Shown here: positions 36,979 to 49,398 of the stretch, piece by piece
Position numbering within the stretch: position 1 is the first letter of the stretch
Layout of the letters: every line of letters starts with the position of its first letter
Assembly (NCBI GenBank): GCA_030685235.1
Contig: MU839196.1
Span: forward strand, 62,001-126,000
Direction: 5' to 3'
Length of the DNA stretch: 64,000 bases
DNA from: Copromyces sp. CBS 386.78
Taxonomy: Eukaryota; Ascomycota; Sordariomycetes; Sordariales; Sordariaceae
Made by a program: the position numbers and the translations under genes
The notes under the pieces: generated by a model
Told to the model about the DNA's origin: nothing
Databases searched by the model: none
The model's input: only the letters and a program-made list of their open reading frames with translations

Positions 36979-37230
36979 CTACCTGACTGAGTCCAGCAGT
37001 TTTGCTGCCCTCTTCGGTGCGTACCTTATGCGGTGCTTTTCTGATCCAGTTGATGTTGATGAAAATCCCAACATGAACTCTGTGCTGAATGGAAGCAAGA
37101 GATGCTCGTACCATGAGTGGACACCGTACGCATGAACGAGCAATACTTCCACTGAACACCATGCCCGATCGTAGTAGTCGTCGTCTACTAGGCTGATGAC
37201 GGCGTCGCATTGGATTTGGGCGAGAATCAT
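36979..37230 (-). pseudogene. Fragment of an unidentified protein with DDDYYDRAWCSVEV motif
   Basis: The minus-strand frame contains 'ISLVDDDYYDRAWCSVEVL' followed by 'GVHSWYEH'. In my recollection this pattern (DxDYYxRAWCxVEV...WYEH) occurs in uncharacterised fungal proteins with a TIR- or HET-like signalling domain; that identification is tentative. No flanking exons in frame were found, and the frame ends 250 bp before the WD40 gene's stop side, so it is probably a relic. Confidence 0.3.
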
Positions 37231-37409
37231 GGGAAGGGGGCGGCGACGAACTTGAAGTCACGCTGGTTCGTAGGCTAGTACACAGGCTAACAAGCTAACA
37301 GGCTAACAAGCCAACAGGCCAAGTACTTGACGGTAGCGTAGGTAGGTATCTCGTGCAGTGCAGTGCAGCCAGGCATAAAAGCAGTGGTATCATAACTCTT
37401 TCACCCTCC

Positions 37410-37469
37410 ACCCTCAGAATCACCCTCAGAATCACCCTCAGAATCACCCTCAGAATCACCCTCAGAATC
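37410..37469. repeat. 12-bp minisatellite (ACCCTCAGAATC x5)
   Basis: Five exact tandem copies lie directly downstream of the WD40 gene's stop codon, in the expected 3' UTR (minus-strand transcript). Confidence 0.95.
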
Positions 37470-37486
37470 ACATCACATCACTCCCG

Positions 37487-40400
37487 TCACTCCTCCTCCT
37501 CCCTCTCCGCAATATCACTATTCGCCCTCCCCCTCCCCGCCAGTCCTCCCATGCCCAACCGACTCCAGCTCATGCGCGAATGGCTCATCCTCTGTCTCTG
37601 TGACTGTCTCTCCTTACTTCGTTCCCTGTCCCTCTCCCTCTGCTTTTCTCTCTCCTTGCTGCTGCGTTCCCTTTCTCTCTGCAGAATCTCCTTCTCCCTC
37701 TCCATCTCCAATTCCAGGTCCAGCTCCGGCCTATCTTCCTCGTCTCCACTAGGGCGGGTGTTGATGATGGTCGGGACTATGAGAGGTGGACGTTGCAGTC
37801 CGGTCATGGTGCCGGTTGATTGGGAGCGGGTGTGGGTGTGGTGGCTGTTGGTACTGCCGTTGGCATTGGTAATGCCATTGGCGTAGCCGTTTGCAAAGCC
37901 GTTTGCGTAATTGTCAGTGCCGTTGAGGTCGTCGTCGTCTTCGTCATCGGTGGTAGCGAGTAACGGTCCAACGGGGAGGGATTTCCTCAGGACTTCCCTT
38001 TCTCCCTTTTCTTTTTCTCCCTTGTCCTTGTCCTTATCCTTGTCCTTCTCTCCCTTATTCCCACCACCACCACCAGTAATGCTGGTGAACACACCCAAGC
38101 TCTTGCGTCGTCCATGACCACCACCACTAGCGCTGGACTGAGTCTGCACCGACGAACCCAGCGGGACATCCCACGGCGTAATACCGGGACTGACTCCGTA
38201 CGATGCCTCTTCCTCCTCTGCTGCAGCCAGAGGTGACGGCATGTGAGAAGACTTGACGCCGGCGCTCATACTCCTGTTATGGCCCTTCCCACCGTTCCCA
38301 CCACCGTTCCCGCCAGCTCCAGCTCCTTCCTTGTCAAGACCGGAACTGCCTGGCCGTTGTCCATGTCCACTGGAGCTCGAAGGCGTCCAACTCTTCCCAA
38401 ACCCAGGAATACCGACCTTCCACCCCGTCATGCCCTTCAACGGGTTCCAGAACGAAATACCTCCTCCACTGCCGTTCCCACCACTTGTACCTCCAGCACC
38501 ATCGCCTTGGCCTTGATCTTGATCCGAAGGCTGACTGCCCCGCCTTTCCTCCTTCTCACCAGTCCCCGTCCTAGCCGCTGACCTAAACGAAAACCCAGGC
38601 GCAGGCGGGCTGGATGGTCTTCCCTCCTTCTCCTCTCTCTCCCGTGCTTGACGGTTCCGTTCAGGCGTGATATCCATCGGCACTGACCTCGTCGGACTTC
38701 CCAGTTCCGTTCCGGTGCCCATCGTGTTCACCCTGTTCAAAGGGGTCAGGTTCGCGGGCGATTCCAGCCACTTGTTGTTGGCTTCGGTATGCGTAGCGAG
38801 GTGGGAGTGACCGTGGGGATACCCGTTCGTGGCGCCGTTGGGAGTAGAGGTTCCGTTGGCCTTGACATTACGATTAGGGGTGCTGGGGACCGAGACAGCT
38901 GCTGGCATGGAAGCTCTGTTGCCTGCTGCTATTGGGCGGGCAGGGCTCAGAGAGCGATCGCTATGGGGAGTTTGTACGCCAGACCATCTTTGGCTGCCGT
39001 TCACGATGGCTGAGGACCTGTTACCGGGTGCGGCGTTGCCGACTTGACCTGCTCCGGAGCGTGGACCAGTGACACCGTTCCCACCAGCATCGGCGCCATT
39101 TTCGATGCCCATTCTCCAACTGAGGATTCTGTCACTCCCTGCGTTGACAGCCTGGTTTAGAGCCGAGGCGTGAGAGACGGGTGAGGTAACAATGTATGGC
39201 GCATTGTTTCCCGAGATTGAGCCTCTTCTGGAGTGACCGGCGCTACCCGTCCCTGCCGAAGTCCGTGACAACACACTAATGCTTCGTCCCAGTCTTCCGT
39301 TGTACAAACTGCCGCCGTGGGAGGTCAGCTTGCGAGAGAAGGTCGAGCCGGTCTCCCAACTGTCAATTTTGCGTTTGGCGTAAGCGCAGTCCTGGCGGAA
39401 CACCTTGATGATACCGGTATCGTCCGTCGTCACGATGATATTCCCATCATAATGCGTCGACCTCGCGATATACGCGGGACTAGGTTCCGGTCTCTGAATC
39501 GGCGCTGACGTTGGCGCAACCGGCTGTGGTGATGGCTGGTGATGGTCCTCGGAAGACAGCTCGGTTTGGCTGGCGGCAGCACTAGTAGTCGTCGCCGCCT
39601 CCTCCCCAGCACTTCTCAACACGACCGGTGGCGGATTACACAGATCGTAAATCGGATCCTCGCTGCGCCCCAACAACATCCTCGTCTTGGTCGGCGCAAA
39701 AACCGCAGTGGTGACCATGTCCCCATGGGCCTCAAAGTACTCATACGGGCTCTTTTCCTTGTCCATGTATGCCGCGCGTTGCTGCCCTCCGTTCAATCCC
39801 CAGATGAACGCCTTCTTATCCTCCGATCCGCAAATGACGTATTTTCCATCATCCGAGAAAGAAGCAGCGATCTGCGAAACCGAGTTGTCGTGTCCCTTGA
39901 GTTTGATTTCCAACGATTTGTCGCGAAGGTTGTATATCCTCACTCGGGAATCATTCGACGTAATCAGCACTTTCACCTCCCCTTGTCCTCCTTCAGTCTC
40001 TGCCCCAGAAGACTGCTCCTTCAACGGATCCGGCGGCGGCACAGATATCGTCTGAATCCCCGTAATCTTGCTCCCCTTTGCATTCTTTCCCCTCGAACTC
40101 CTTACATGCACCTGCGCCTGCGGTTTCAGTCCTTCCGTCTCGTAAAAGAGACACAGGCCATTCAAAAGGCCCGCAATCGCCGTCTTGCCATCGGGTGAAA
40201 ACGCCACCGCCGTGATCAGATCGGGACACTGCGCCGAGAAGGCAATCGTCTTGTCCGGGATCGACCACAATCTTAAAATGGTATCCAAACTGCCCGCCAA
40301 GAAAAACCGGTCGTCGCGGGGGTGAAAAGCCAATCTCGTGACGAAATCCTTGTGTTTGAATGTGCACAGACATTCCTGTCGCGAAACATGCCACAGTCGA

Positions 40401-42854
40401 ACAGTCTTGTCCATGGACGAGGACAGCAAGAAGTTGTTTTTCGACCAGGACAAGTCCAGCACTTCGCCCGTGTGCCCCACGAACTCGCGGACGGGGCGGT
40501 CGCGGAAGACGGGCGCGCTAAGCCTTTCTCCCGTTGTTCCTCCTCCAGTCGCAGCGGCTTCTTCTTCCTCGCAAGTTCGCCGTTCTTCGGGGGTGGAAAT
40601 GACGGCCCACACGCGCACGACGTAGTCTTTGCCGGCGGCGGCAAAGTATCTCCCGTCGCGACTGAATTCCGTGGCCCAAATTGCGCCGCCGGTTTTGGCG
40701 ACTTTGCGGTGACCGCCGGCGCTGGCGACGCTGACTGTTAGCGTGGAGCCTCCGTTGGCTTCTCCTCCTCCTCTTTGGCCTTGCCCTGGCGCATCCCCTT
40801 TATTCTCGGTTTCATCTTCCTCTTGCTGTGTGTTTTGCGTGTTGTAACCAGGTGGTCGCGTGCCCACCAGCTCCTGCGCCAAAAACACCCGTCCAAAGTC
40901 TCTTTCCTTTTTATTCGCCGCTTTCGTTCGTATGTACCGCGGTGGTTCCTTGTGGTGAGGTGTGTAGCCGACGGCTTGGCTGAAGACGCGGGCGTTGGAG
41001 CCATTCATGCGGGGGTCGCCGCCGAATTCGGAATCCGAGTCGAAGTCGTTGTACTTGGAGGAGCTGGATCGGCCGCGGAGGGTGAGGGAGCGGAGGAAGG
41101 AGTTTTTGCTTTTGCTATTTTTGGACGGTAAGGTGGTCAGTCTTTGGTCTTGTCTTGCCTAGTCCTGTTAGTTATAATGGGAGAGAGAAAAGCGTACCTC
41201 TTATCCTTAACATCACCCGCCGGTGTATTCGCCTTGGAGGAAACCAAGTCGGCATCCTTTCTGGAGCCTATCCCTATCCCAGACCCCTCTCCAGTACTCG
41301 ACATCAGGCCCGGGCTCTCGGGTCTGGAATTATTGCGTAAATGTTTGGGTGGTTTCGAGGATCCGGATGCTTGGGGAAGGTCGCCAGTTTGTCTTCGCAT
41401 GAATATTTGCTAGAAAGGGGGTCGTTAGTCTTGCACCTATACGTGTATCTAAGCTGCATGACATGCTGTTGGTAAGATGCAGTTGACCCAGACTACTGAC
41501 CTGGGAGAGCGGATCAATGGCCGAGTTTGAGTTGGCTCCTAACGATTGGGCTACCGACGTAGAGGTATGGGCGTTGCCCAAAGTAGCATTGTCATTGTAT
41601 CCGAGCTGCTTGTTGCTGTTGTTCTCTTCCGCGTATTGCGGTTGGTCATTTGTAGTGTGAAATTCGGTGACGGTCGCGTACGACCCAGGAGTGGTCGCGG
41701 TAGCCTGGGTATTGTACGAGGAACCTCTTGCGGATATGGAGAGGGATCGTCTGATGGCACCCGGGATGGGCACGGGGGTGGTAGCTGGTGATGATGATGT
41801 GGCTGGGGTTGAGGATCGGATCAAGCTGTGGGTGCCTAGTGCGATTGTGCCGCCGTTGTTGGCTTGGTCAATACTGTGTCGCATGGCTTGTCGTTGAATT
41901 TGATATTAAAGGTACGCGTGTAGGTTGGGTAAGGTACTGAGGTAAAGACGACGTAAGGGAGGGAGGGGAAAAGGGAAACCAAAAGCCGGGATACGCGTAT
42001 AAAGACAATTAACCGCAGGGGGTAAGTAGTGTAAAAGGGGAAACGGGCAACTACGTCAGGGATCGATCGCCAATGCAACCCTTTCTCTCTCGCTTTGGCC
42101 AAACAAATGGAGAAAGGAAAGATAACGCTAGAGCATGCAGAGTGCTGACGGCCTCGGACCACACTAACCATCCATCTCTGAGTGGTAGGCCGCAGGTTGG
42201 TTGCATATGATGGCACTTTCCTTGCTCGTGGTCCGTGATCCTCTTCAGTTGCTCTTGATCTTGCTGCCTCTTTCAACGTACATCCAGTAATCCAGGCACA
42301 AAAAAACAAAAACAGGGAGAAGAGAATTGGGCAGCAAGTGAGGAGAGACCGAAAAAGGGACAAATGCAATATATGAACACCGGCGGCTTGGCGATACCCA
42401 CAACAACACCAATTGGTCGATCGCCATGTTTTTAAACGATAAACGATTCAAACTCACCTCGGCCTTCTTGTTCTTCTTCTTCTCCTTGTCCTTGTCCAGT
42501 TCCGTCCACCACTTTCAGCTCTTCGGGATCGGGATCGGGACCGGGACCTGGATCTGCATCTGGATCTGGATCCCAGGGACTGGTGTACTTCCCATGTCCA
42601 TTGTGATGCCCGTAACCATAACCGTGTCGATGGTTCTTCAAATGGTGATTATTCGGATGGACAGCATGTGCATGGTGGGCATGGTGATGGTGATGGTGCG
42701 TGCTAGGAATATCGGAATCGAATGAATATCGGATTGTTGCCTGAGCAGGCGCATACTCGGGAAAAAGGTATTTGTTTTTCGAGGTGGATAGCGCCGCCGA
42801 ATCATCCCCCGGTTGCCATGATGCCCGCTTGGTGTTTCTGGTCGTGCTTGACAT
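37487..42854 (-). CDS. Large WD40-repeat protein, WDR44 / Dgr2-like
   Basis: Four exons form a frame-consistent model of about 1,540 aa: 42,854-42,458, 41,886-41,501, 41,409-41,198 and 41,114-37,487. The splice sites of introns 2 and 3 are strong (GTCAGT...CTAAC...CTAG; GTACGC...CTGAC...ATAG). Intron 1 (571 bp) is less certain. The N-terminus is disordered, with a His-rich stretch (HHHHHHAHHAHAVHPNNHH) and a DPDPDADPGPGPDPD segment. The central beta-propeller starts near 'AIWATEFSRDGRYFAAAGKD' and includes 'VLDLSWSKNNFLLSSSMDKT', 'RLAFHPRDDRFFLAGSLD', 'AVAFSPDGKTAIAGLLNG' and 'GSEDKKAFIW', closely matching the WDR44/Dgr2 family (vesicle-traffic scaffolds in animals; 2-deoxyglucose resistance in yeast). 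The long C-terminus is Ser/Gly/Asn-rich with a charged RERERSSKEREKQRERDRE coil. Confidence 0.88.
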
Positions 42855-44352
42855 TCTTGTCCTTTCGGGTTCTTGACGGGCTCGATCGAGATGGGATTAA
42901 ATTGTAGCGCTACTACAACCCGGCGGCGGCGGCGGGTTGTTTTCGCTTGTGTCTTTCGTCTCTTGTCGTTGGCGTACCGTGTTCCTGTAATTGGTCGTCT
43001 ATTTCGTCCCGGTTGAATGGTGTCTTCCAATGGAATGCGCCTTCTTTCGCTTCGTTTACCCGTCCTTGTCGCAAATATGTTCGGACTTTGAACAAGCCCT
43101 GACTACCTCTAGGAAGAAATATAAGAGCCCATCAGCTGCGAGTCGTCCGTCGGTCGGTCGGCGGCCGGGCAGACTGGAGTCCAGTGGGCAGGTCCACGCC
43201 ACGCTGGAGTCCCGCTGAAAATGCCCTGAAAGAGTCCACTGTGAGATGGAGTTCAAGGGGCTGGATTCAGGGCGCTGTGGACCTCTTGCCAGTTCAGCGG
43301 GATTCAGCTGTGTCCGTCAGGGTTCTGCCTTCCACTTTCTCGGCAAGAGCGGGGATCACACAGTCGGTCGAATTGATGCCGGAGAAAGCAGATGATGTCG
43401 TGCCAAGACTGTCTGTCGGACTTGTCGAGATGCCGTTTACCGACTTGACTCCGTCGGCCCGATGTCTAGTCTACCCCGTTGGATTTTGATGTTTTTCCGA
43501 CGGGTGATGCTTTGAGTTTGGAGGGTGATGGTCTTCTTTCACGCAGCTGTCGAGATGTTGTATGGACGAAGGAGACGGATTTGCGATTATCGATAACGAC
43601 AAACGGTGCGACAAGTGAACCTCGCAACGTGGTGAGACAATGCCGTGGTGCCTGGAACGGTGGATGGGAAAGATGCAAACTTGTATAACGGCAGCGAGGC
43701 ACAAAGTCGGATGTGCCGGGCGTAATGGGTGGCACCTGATGCAGCCACATTGCGGAGAGATGGAGGGGTGGACTTTTTACTCTTTGCGTCTTCTACCGTC
43801 TCCCGAGTTGATCGATCGGTTCACAACAAAGGTCGGAAAATATCTGGAGAGCTTGAGCTACAGCTTTGTTTCTCGAAACGAGCTCTCCTGAACAAGTTGA
43901 TGGTTCAGATTGACAGACCATCACATCCCAATTCACAAGTACGTACGACCGAGAGACCAGTCTGGACCATCATGAAACATCTTCAGTAGTTGGGAAGTAC
44001 AAGTGATAAAGCTTAATCAATAAACATTGATGCGAGGTTACACACTCACAATTGCCATCTTGTCACCGATGAAGACATCTCGACTCGAGACAAGGAACCA
44101 GCGGCAGGAATGCGCTCCAATCAGATTGCTCCAATTAGATGGCACACTTGCCCCACTTTGTTTTTGCGCAAAGCACATGCCATGACGTCGGTCGTGTCTT
44201 GCAAGTTGGAGAGGTCCCTTCCGAGAAGCGGAGAATAAGTAACCAAAACACCAAAGCTTTGCATCGCCCAACCAAGCGGAAATAAATCTGAAGTTTGAAA
44301 GACCGAGCTGTAATTTTTCGCTGCAACCTTGAAAACAACCACCAAACCTCCC
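42855..44352. other. Intergenic region between the WD40 gene and Dom34
   Basis: 1.5 kb without a supported gene. It contains the WD40 promoter side (from 42,855) and the Dom34 3' side. A partly self-complementary segment (GTCCAC...GTGGAC, CCCGCTGAA...TTCAGCGGG) lies at 43,190-43,310. Confidence 0.5.
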
Positions 44353-45576
44353 TCATATAATCATAGCTCCCTCCTCAGCCGCCTCACCCCCTTCCTCCCC
44401 ATCATCACCCTCCTCCACCTCGTCCTCATCCAAATCAAAAATCGGATACGTTAGAATGGCCGCAATCCCTCCCAACGCATCCAGTCTTTGCCCACTCTCG
44501 TGATCACTACTGAGCACCCTCGCCTCCCCTCCATCCTCCTTGACCTTATCCACCAACGCCACAAACCTCTTCCTGGTCTTGATATCCAGACTCCTGAAAA
44601 ACTTGTTATTAATCAACAACACACCTCCTCCCCGTCCCACCGCACCCTCCTTGACCGCCCTCTCCACCGGCCTCGCACCATACCACGCCCGTCCATCATC
44701 CTTCCTCAGCCGCTCATACAGCTGATCCATCAACGACGTCTCGCCCGTAAACCGCTTATCCCGCATCGTCGCCTGCACCTCGGGGCTTTTCAGCACCTCA
44801 TTCAAGCTGTGCACATAACCCGTACTGCTGTGCACAACCACCGCATCCCTGGCTATCCTCTGCAGCTTCTTGTCTGTCCTCTTTTGCCCCTCGCTCTGCA
44901 TGTACCCCCTGAAATCCTGCGCCACAAAGCCCGGGCTGCACAGCAGCAAGGGCCGCGGCTGCGTGAAATCGATCGTCCGGAGCAGCGTCGCCAGCGTCTT
45001 TTCGTAAAAGCTCGTCATCCCGCCCTGGCTCGCCGACCCGCCCGCTCGCTTCTTCGGGATGTTGCTCTCCACCCGCTGCTTCACCACCGTCTGGAAGTCC
45101 GTGATCAGACAGATATTCGCTAGTCCCTCGTGCATGACCACCGCGCACGTCGCTTCGCCCGTATCCTCCGCCACCGCCTCTTCCAGCATTTTCAGCGCGA
45201 CCGAGTCCCAGCCTGACCGCTTCCACAGCTGAAACGGCCGGTTTAGTTCGAGGTCGAGCGTGTGGTGCTGCCCCAGGCTCACGTATTGGTTCTCTTGGCA
45301 GACGGTGCCGGACACGTGGAGCGACGATGCGGCGGGGTCGAAGAAGACGGATTGCACCCGGATCGTCAGGTCCGTGTGCACGCGGTCCGAAGTTGTAGAA
45401 CCGGTCGAGGAGGTGGTGACGACTTTGCGGATGGCGTGCGCGCGCAGGAGGTCCGACTCGCCGATGAGGTTGTGCGCGTGCCACATGTCTTCGGGCGTCG
45501 TGGGGAGGAGGGACACGGACGTCTCGCCCGATGGGTCGACTGTTGAGAGGGAGTGTTTGGGGTTTGTGAAGCGCAT
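44353..45576 (-). CDS. dom34: Dom34/Pelota, ribosome-rescue factor
   Basis: A 407-residue single-exon protein. With Hbs1 it enters the empty A site of stalled ribosomes and splits them (no-go and non-stop decay). It is a paralogue of eRF1 without the GGQ loop. Domain 1 (residues 1-135) has 'EDMWHAHNLIGESDLLRAHAIRKV', 'TLDLELNRPFQLWK' and an 'ENQYVSLGQHHTLDLELNR' block. Domain 2 has 'CAVVMHEGLANICLI', 'NIPKKR' and 'PLLLCSPGFVAQDFRGYM'. Domain 3 has 'SLDIKTRKRFVALVD' and 'HESGQRLDALGGIAAILTYP'. It ends in an acidic tail. Length and order are typical. The start Met is at the family's N-terminus. Confidence 0.96.
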   Translation of the reverse strand: MRFTNPKHSLSTVDPSGETSVSLLPTTPEDMWHAHNLIGESDLLRAHAIRKVVTTSSTGSTTSDRVHTDLTIRVQSVFFDPAASSLHVSGTVCQENQYVSLGQHHTLDLELNRPFQLWKRSGWDSVALKMLEEAVAEDTGEATCAVVMHEGLANICLITDFQTVVKQRVESNIPKKRAGGSASQGGMTSFYEKTLATLLRTIDFTQPRPLLLCSPGFVAQDFRGYMQSEGQKRTDKKLQRIARDAVVVHSSTGYVHSLNEVLKSPEVQATMRDKRFTGETSLMDQLYERLRKDDGRAWYGARPVERAVKEGAVGRGGGVLLINNKFFRSLDIKTRKRFVALVDKVKEDGGEARVLSSDHESGQRLDALGGIAAILTYPIFDLDEDEVEEGDDGEEGGEAAEEGAMII

Positions 45577-45991
45577 TTTGGGCGGTTGTGTGATGGTTTG
45601 ATCGGTAGATCGAGAGGTAAATTCGGCGAGGAGGTAGATAGGTTATACGCCGGTATCGATATGTGTCGGTCGGATTGCTGCTAATGGAGAGTGTGTATCC
45701 CCCGCGTACTAGGTGGACTAGAGTGCGTCACTATATCTAGGTGCTCGTCGTGTTGGCAGGTGGTTTCGATGTCGTGTTTGTCCGCGATGTTGCGGTCTCA
45801 CAATCGTGGTGGTGATGGTGGTGGTGCAAATGGTCAAATTCAGTCGATCGACAAGATGACGAAGTGGAAAATGATTTGGCTGGAGGAAAGGAATGTGTGG
45901 GGTAATTGAGCACCCCGGTTCCATTTATAGCGGGGGTGATCCTGAGTGGGACAGTCCTGCTGCCCGTTTTTTTGACTACACATCAGTACTG
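45577..45991. promoter_or_regulatory. Dom34 upstream region, ending at the Copia insertion
   Basis: Non-coding, normal GC. The Copia LTR begins 420 bp upstream of the Dom34 start codon, so the promoter now borders RIP-mutated, probably heterochromatic DNA. Confidence 0.4.
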
Positions 45992-45996
45992 GTAGG

Positions 45997-46185
45997 TGTC
46001 AGATTAGAGGGTGGATATCTGGGTTTCTAGCTATACTCAATCTAGGTTAGCCGCCCAGCCCCCTAGATTACTGGTTTCTGGGTCCCTCTAGGATATTCTA
46101 ACACCCTCCAGACCTTCTGGGGCTTCTAGGCGAATTAGTTATATATACTCTTTAATCAATTAATTCTATATAATTACATTTGATA
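45997..46185 (+). repeat. 5' LTR of the Copia element
   Basis: 189 bp, direct repeat of 53,989-54,177 differing mostly by C/T and G/A changes. The left end TGTCAGATTAGAGG is intact, the right end ATTTGATA is a RIP variant of ATCTGACA. Confidence 0.95.
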
Positions 46186-49100
46186 ATTAGTAATCTAATT
46201 TACGTATTTACGATAGAAGCGCCACTATAATCGATAATAAGCAATATCCCTACGATACTAATAACGTTAGCTATATCTTTATTAAAGGAATCTATAAATA
46301 AAGTTATTACGGTCGTCTTCAGGACTTAAAGCGATTGGCTTAGTTAGTACGAAGCTTTTAAGCAATTAATTAGAAATAACGAAGATTTCGGTAATTAATT
46401 GCTTAAGGAAGGGCCTATAATTTAGAAGGTCCTACCTCCTAAACTAGAAGATTTCTTCCTTACGAAGCCCGTAAAAGATCGTATATTGGCGGTTAAGAAA
46501 GAACTTATTAAATTTAATAGAAGGATCCGAATTAAGAAAGTCGTAGCAATAATTACGATAATTATTATTATAGCCTAAACCCAAATTTAAATTTAAATTA
46601 ACGAAGATAGTATTAAAATTATTACTACTACTACTACTATTACCGCTACCGTTACCGCTACCGCTTAGTTCCGGCGAGAATTTAAAGAAGATTTAAACGA
46701 CAAAGAAGATTTTAAAGAAGAGGATAAATACTATACCGAATAAAATATTAGGGAGGATATAATAATTAACCCCGCTATAAACTTTACTATAGGAAGAAAG
46801 GTTATTTATAATTAAATTAATAATACGTATAATATCTATTATAAATATTAGAAGGACTTCGATAATATTAATACGAAAGTCTGTAATTAGATAAATATTT
46901 ATATTGTTAGCTACTTCGCTAATACTACTTTCGAATAGGATAAATCTATTTATAAATAATTAAAATAAATTAAATATTAAATTAATTACCGCCCTATCGA
47001 TTAAATTACTACGATCCGGCGAGAATATTAGGCCTTTATTAAAGAGATTATAAGAAAATTATTTAAAGATTTCGAAAAATAGGTTTTAAATTAGGAAGTC
47101 CTTATCACCTACAGTAAAAAATTAAACGTTAACGAAATTACTTCCCTTATTTTATAATTTATTAATTTTATTAATATAACCCGCGAATATAAATTTATTT
47201 AGGTAAATAATATTTAAAAATTTGAATATAAATTGGAAGATTCGTCTTTAAATTATAAGAACGTATTTATTAATTTTAAAAAGATTAGTATATTAGAATA
47301 TATTATACTACTAATTAGTAAGAAAGTTATAGTTCGTAGTATTTAGGGTATTAATTAATTTAGTTTAAAAGAATTTATATTTAAAAGGGAGGACGCTTTT
47401 AATTTTAATTGTAAAAAGAAGCGGAAAATATATATAAAAAAGAAACGTAGTACAAATAAAAATACGAATAATTTTTTATAGCCGAAAAGGAGAGGAGGAT
47501 TTACGCTATTATATAAAATATACGAACGAAACTTTTACTTAATAATACGCTATTAATACTTAATACTTAAAATAAGAGATAATTTTACTTAAAAATTTAG
47601 TAACTCTATTTAAAAGTTTATTAATAAGAATTTTAAAAAATTTCCCGAAATTTGTAAAAAGGTAGAGAAAATTAAGAATTAAATACGGGACCGTTTTATT
47701 ACTTTTACGTAGATTATTACTTTAAGGGTTTAAAGGCGACGAAAAATCGGTATTTATAATTTAATATTTTTTATTAAATAAAGTACTTTTAATACGAATA
47801 ACGGAGGGAATATTTACCCGCTTAAAAATTTAATGATCTTCGATTTTAGGGCTTCCTTTTATATTTTTAACGAAATTAATCGTTTTTCTTCGTTTCGAGC
47901 GGCGTCCTTAGAAGATTATATTTGGGCTAGAAACTCTTAAATACCTATTAAGGGTTTTAAAATTATTAATATAAAAGTATAGAGAGAAAGGAGAATTCTA
48001 CGGTTATAATTGAGAGAAATCGCCTTTTACTTTAATTTTATTATAAATTTTGTATTTTTACGCCTACTTCGAAAGTAGGGTTTTTATTAAAATTATAAAC
48101 TATTTAGTAATTGCCTTCGTCGGCTAGACGGCTCGATTTTCTATTTCCTTTAAAAAATCTATTATTAAATAGTTCTTAAATATTTTCCCTTCTCCTTTAA
48201 CCGTACTACTTTCTTCGCTCGATAAAACCGTTTCAACTCCTATACTAGCCGTTATATATATAAAATACCCGCTTAACTCTAGTACGAACGGTTTAATTAC
48301 TATAGTCTATAAATCTTCGAATATTTATATAACGTTAAAAGCGCTAGATTTAAAAGATTAACGATTTATTAATACGATGCGTATAATATATTTAAAATTA
48401 AATAATAAATTATACGAAAATTATACGACCGAGGTTTTAAATTGGGAGAATAGTTCGCTATCGATTTTTTCGAATACGAATAAGGGAAAAGAGGTTTTAA
48501 ATATATAATATTCGTTATTTATCGATAAATTAAATTTATTTAAGATATTTATATAGCGATATATATAGTAGAGGTTATTATTAAAAGTTTATTCTTAATT
48601 ATTAATATAATTAATTACCGGTATAGCGTTAAAATTAAATATATTAAATATAATAACGAATTTAATAGTTAGTACGTTAGGGATAAGCTAATTATTCGCT
48701 TTATTATTTTCGAGCTTTTAATATTTAATATTTAAATTTAAAATAGCGGTATTGAACGTTTAGAGGGTATAATTAAAGAAAAGGCGCACGCTATAGTAAA
48801 TAGCTCTTATTTCCCTTATAACTTTTAATTTTAAATCGTTTTAGTAATAATTTACTTTATTAACTGATCGCCTAAGTATTTCTATAATTAGAAGTCTTCT
48901 TACGAATGGTTTTATACTTTCGTAACTTACTATAAAAGGGTGTAAACTAATCTTTAGAAGCCTAATCTCAGCTATTTACGTATTTATAGTTATAAGGTTT
49001 ACGTAATGATAGGAATCGCCCAAAAAAATGAGTAGCGATAAAAGAAACTCTAATTAAAAGTATAAATCGGCTACTTCGTCGGCTACGCTACCTTATTTAT

Positions 49101-49398
49101 TTATTAAATTTAGAACTTATAGGTAAATTATATTGTTTATACTTATAATATATTATTTAACGAAAGTTCAATTTATTTAGGGAATTTTAACGAAATTAAG
49201 AAAAGGTTAAAACTAATTAGCGATGAAATTTCTAACCTATTTAATAAGGTCGACTACCCGCCTTAATTATTTACGTAGTACTTCGAACCCTTTAATACAA
49301 TTTAAAATATAGAAGATAACAACCTTATTTAATTACTATTATCGCTTTTTAATAACGAACTATAAGTAAATAGTAATAATATCGTTAACTTTAAATTA

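Noticed and set aside
43184..43310. Partly self-complementary segment considered as a MITE
   Set aside because: The arms are short and imperfect and no target duplication flanks them.
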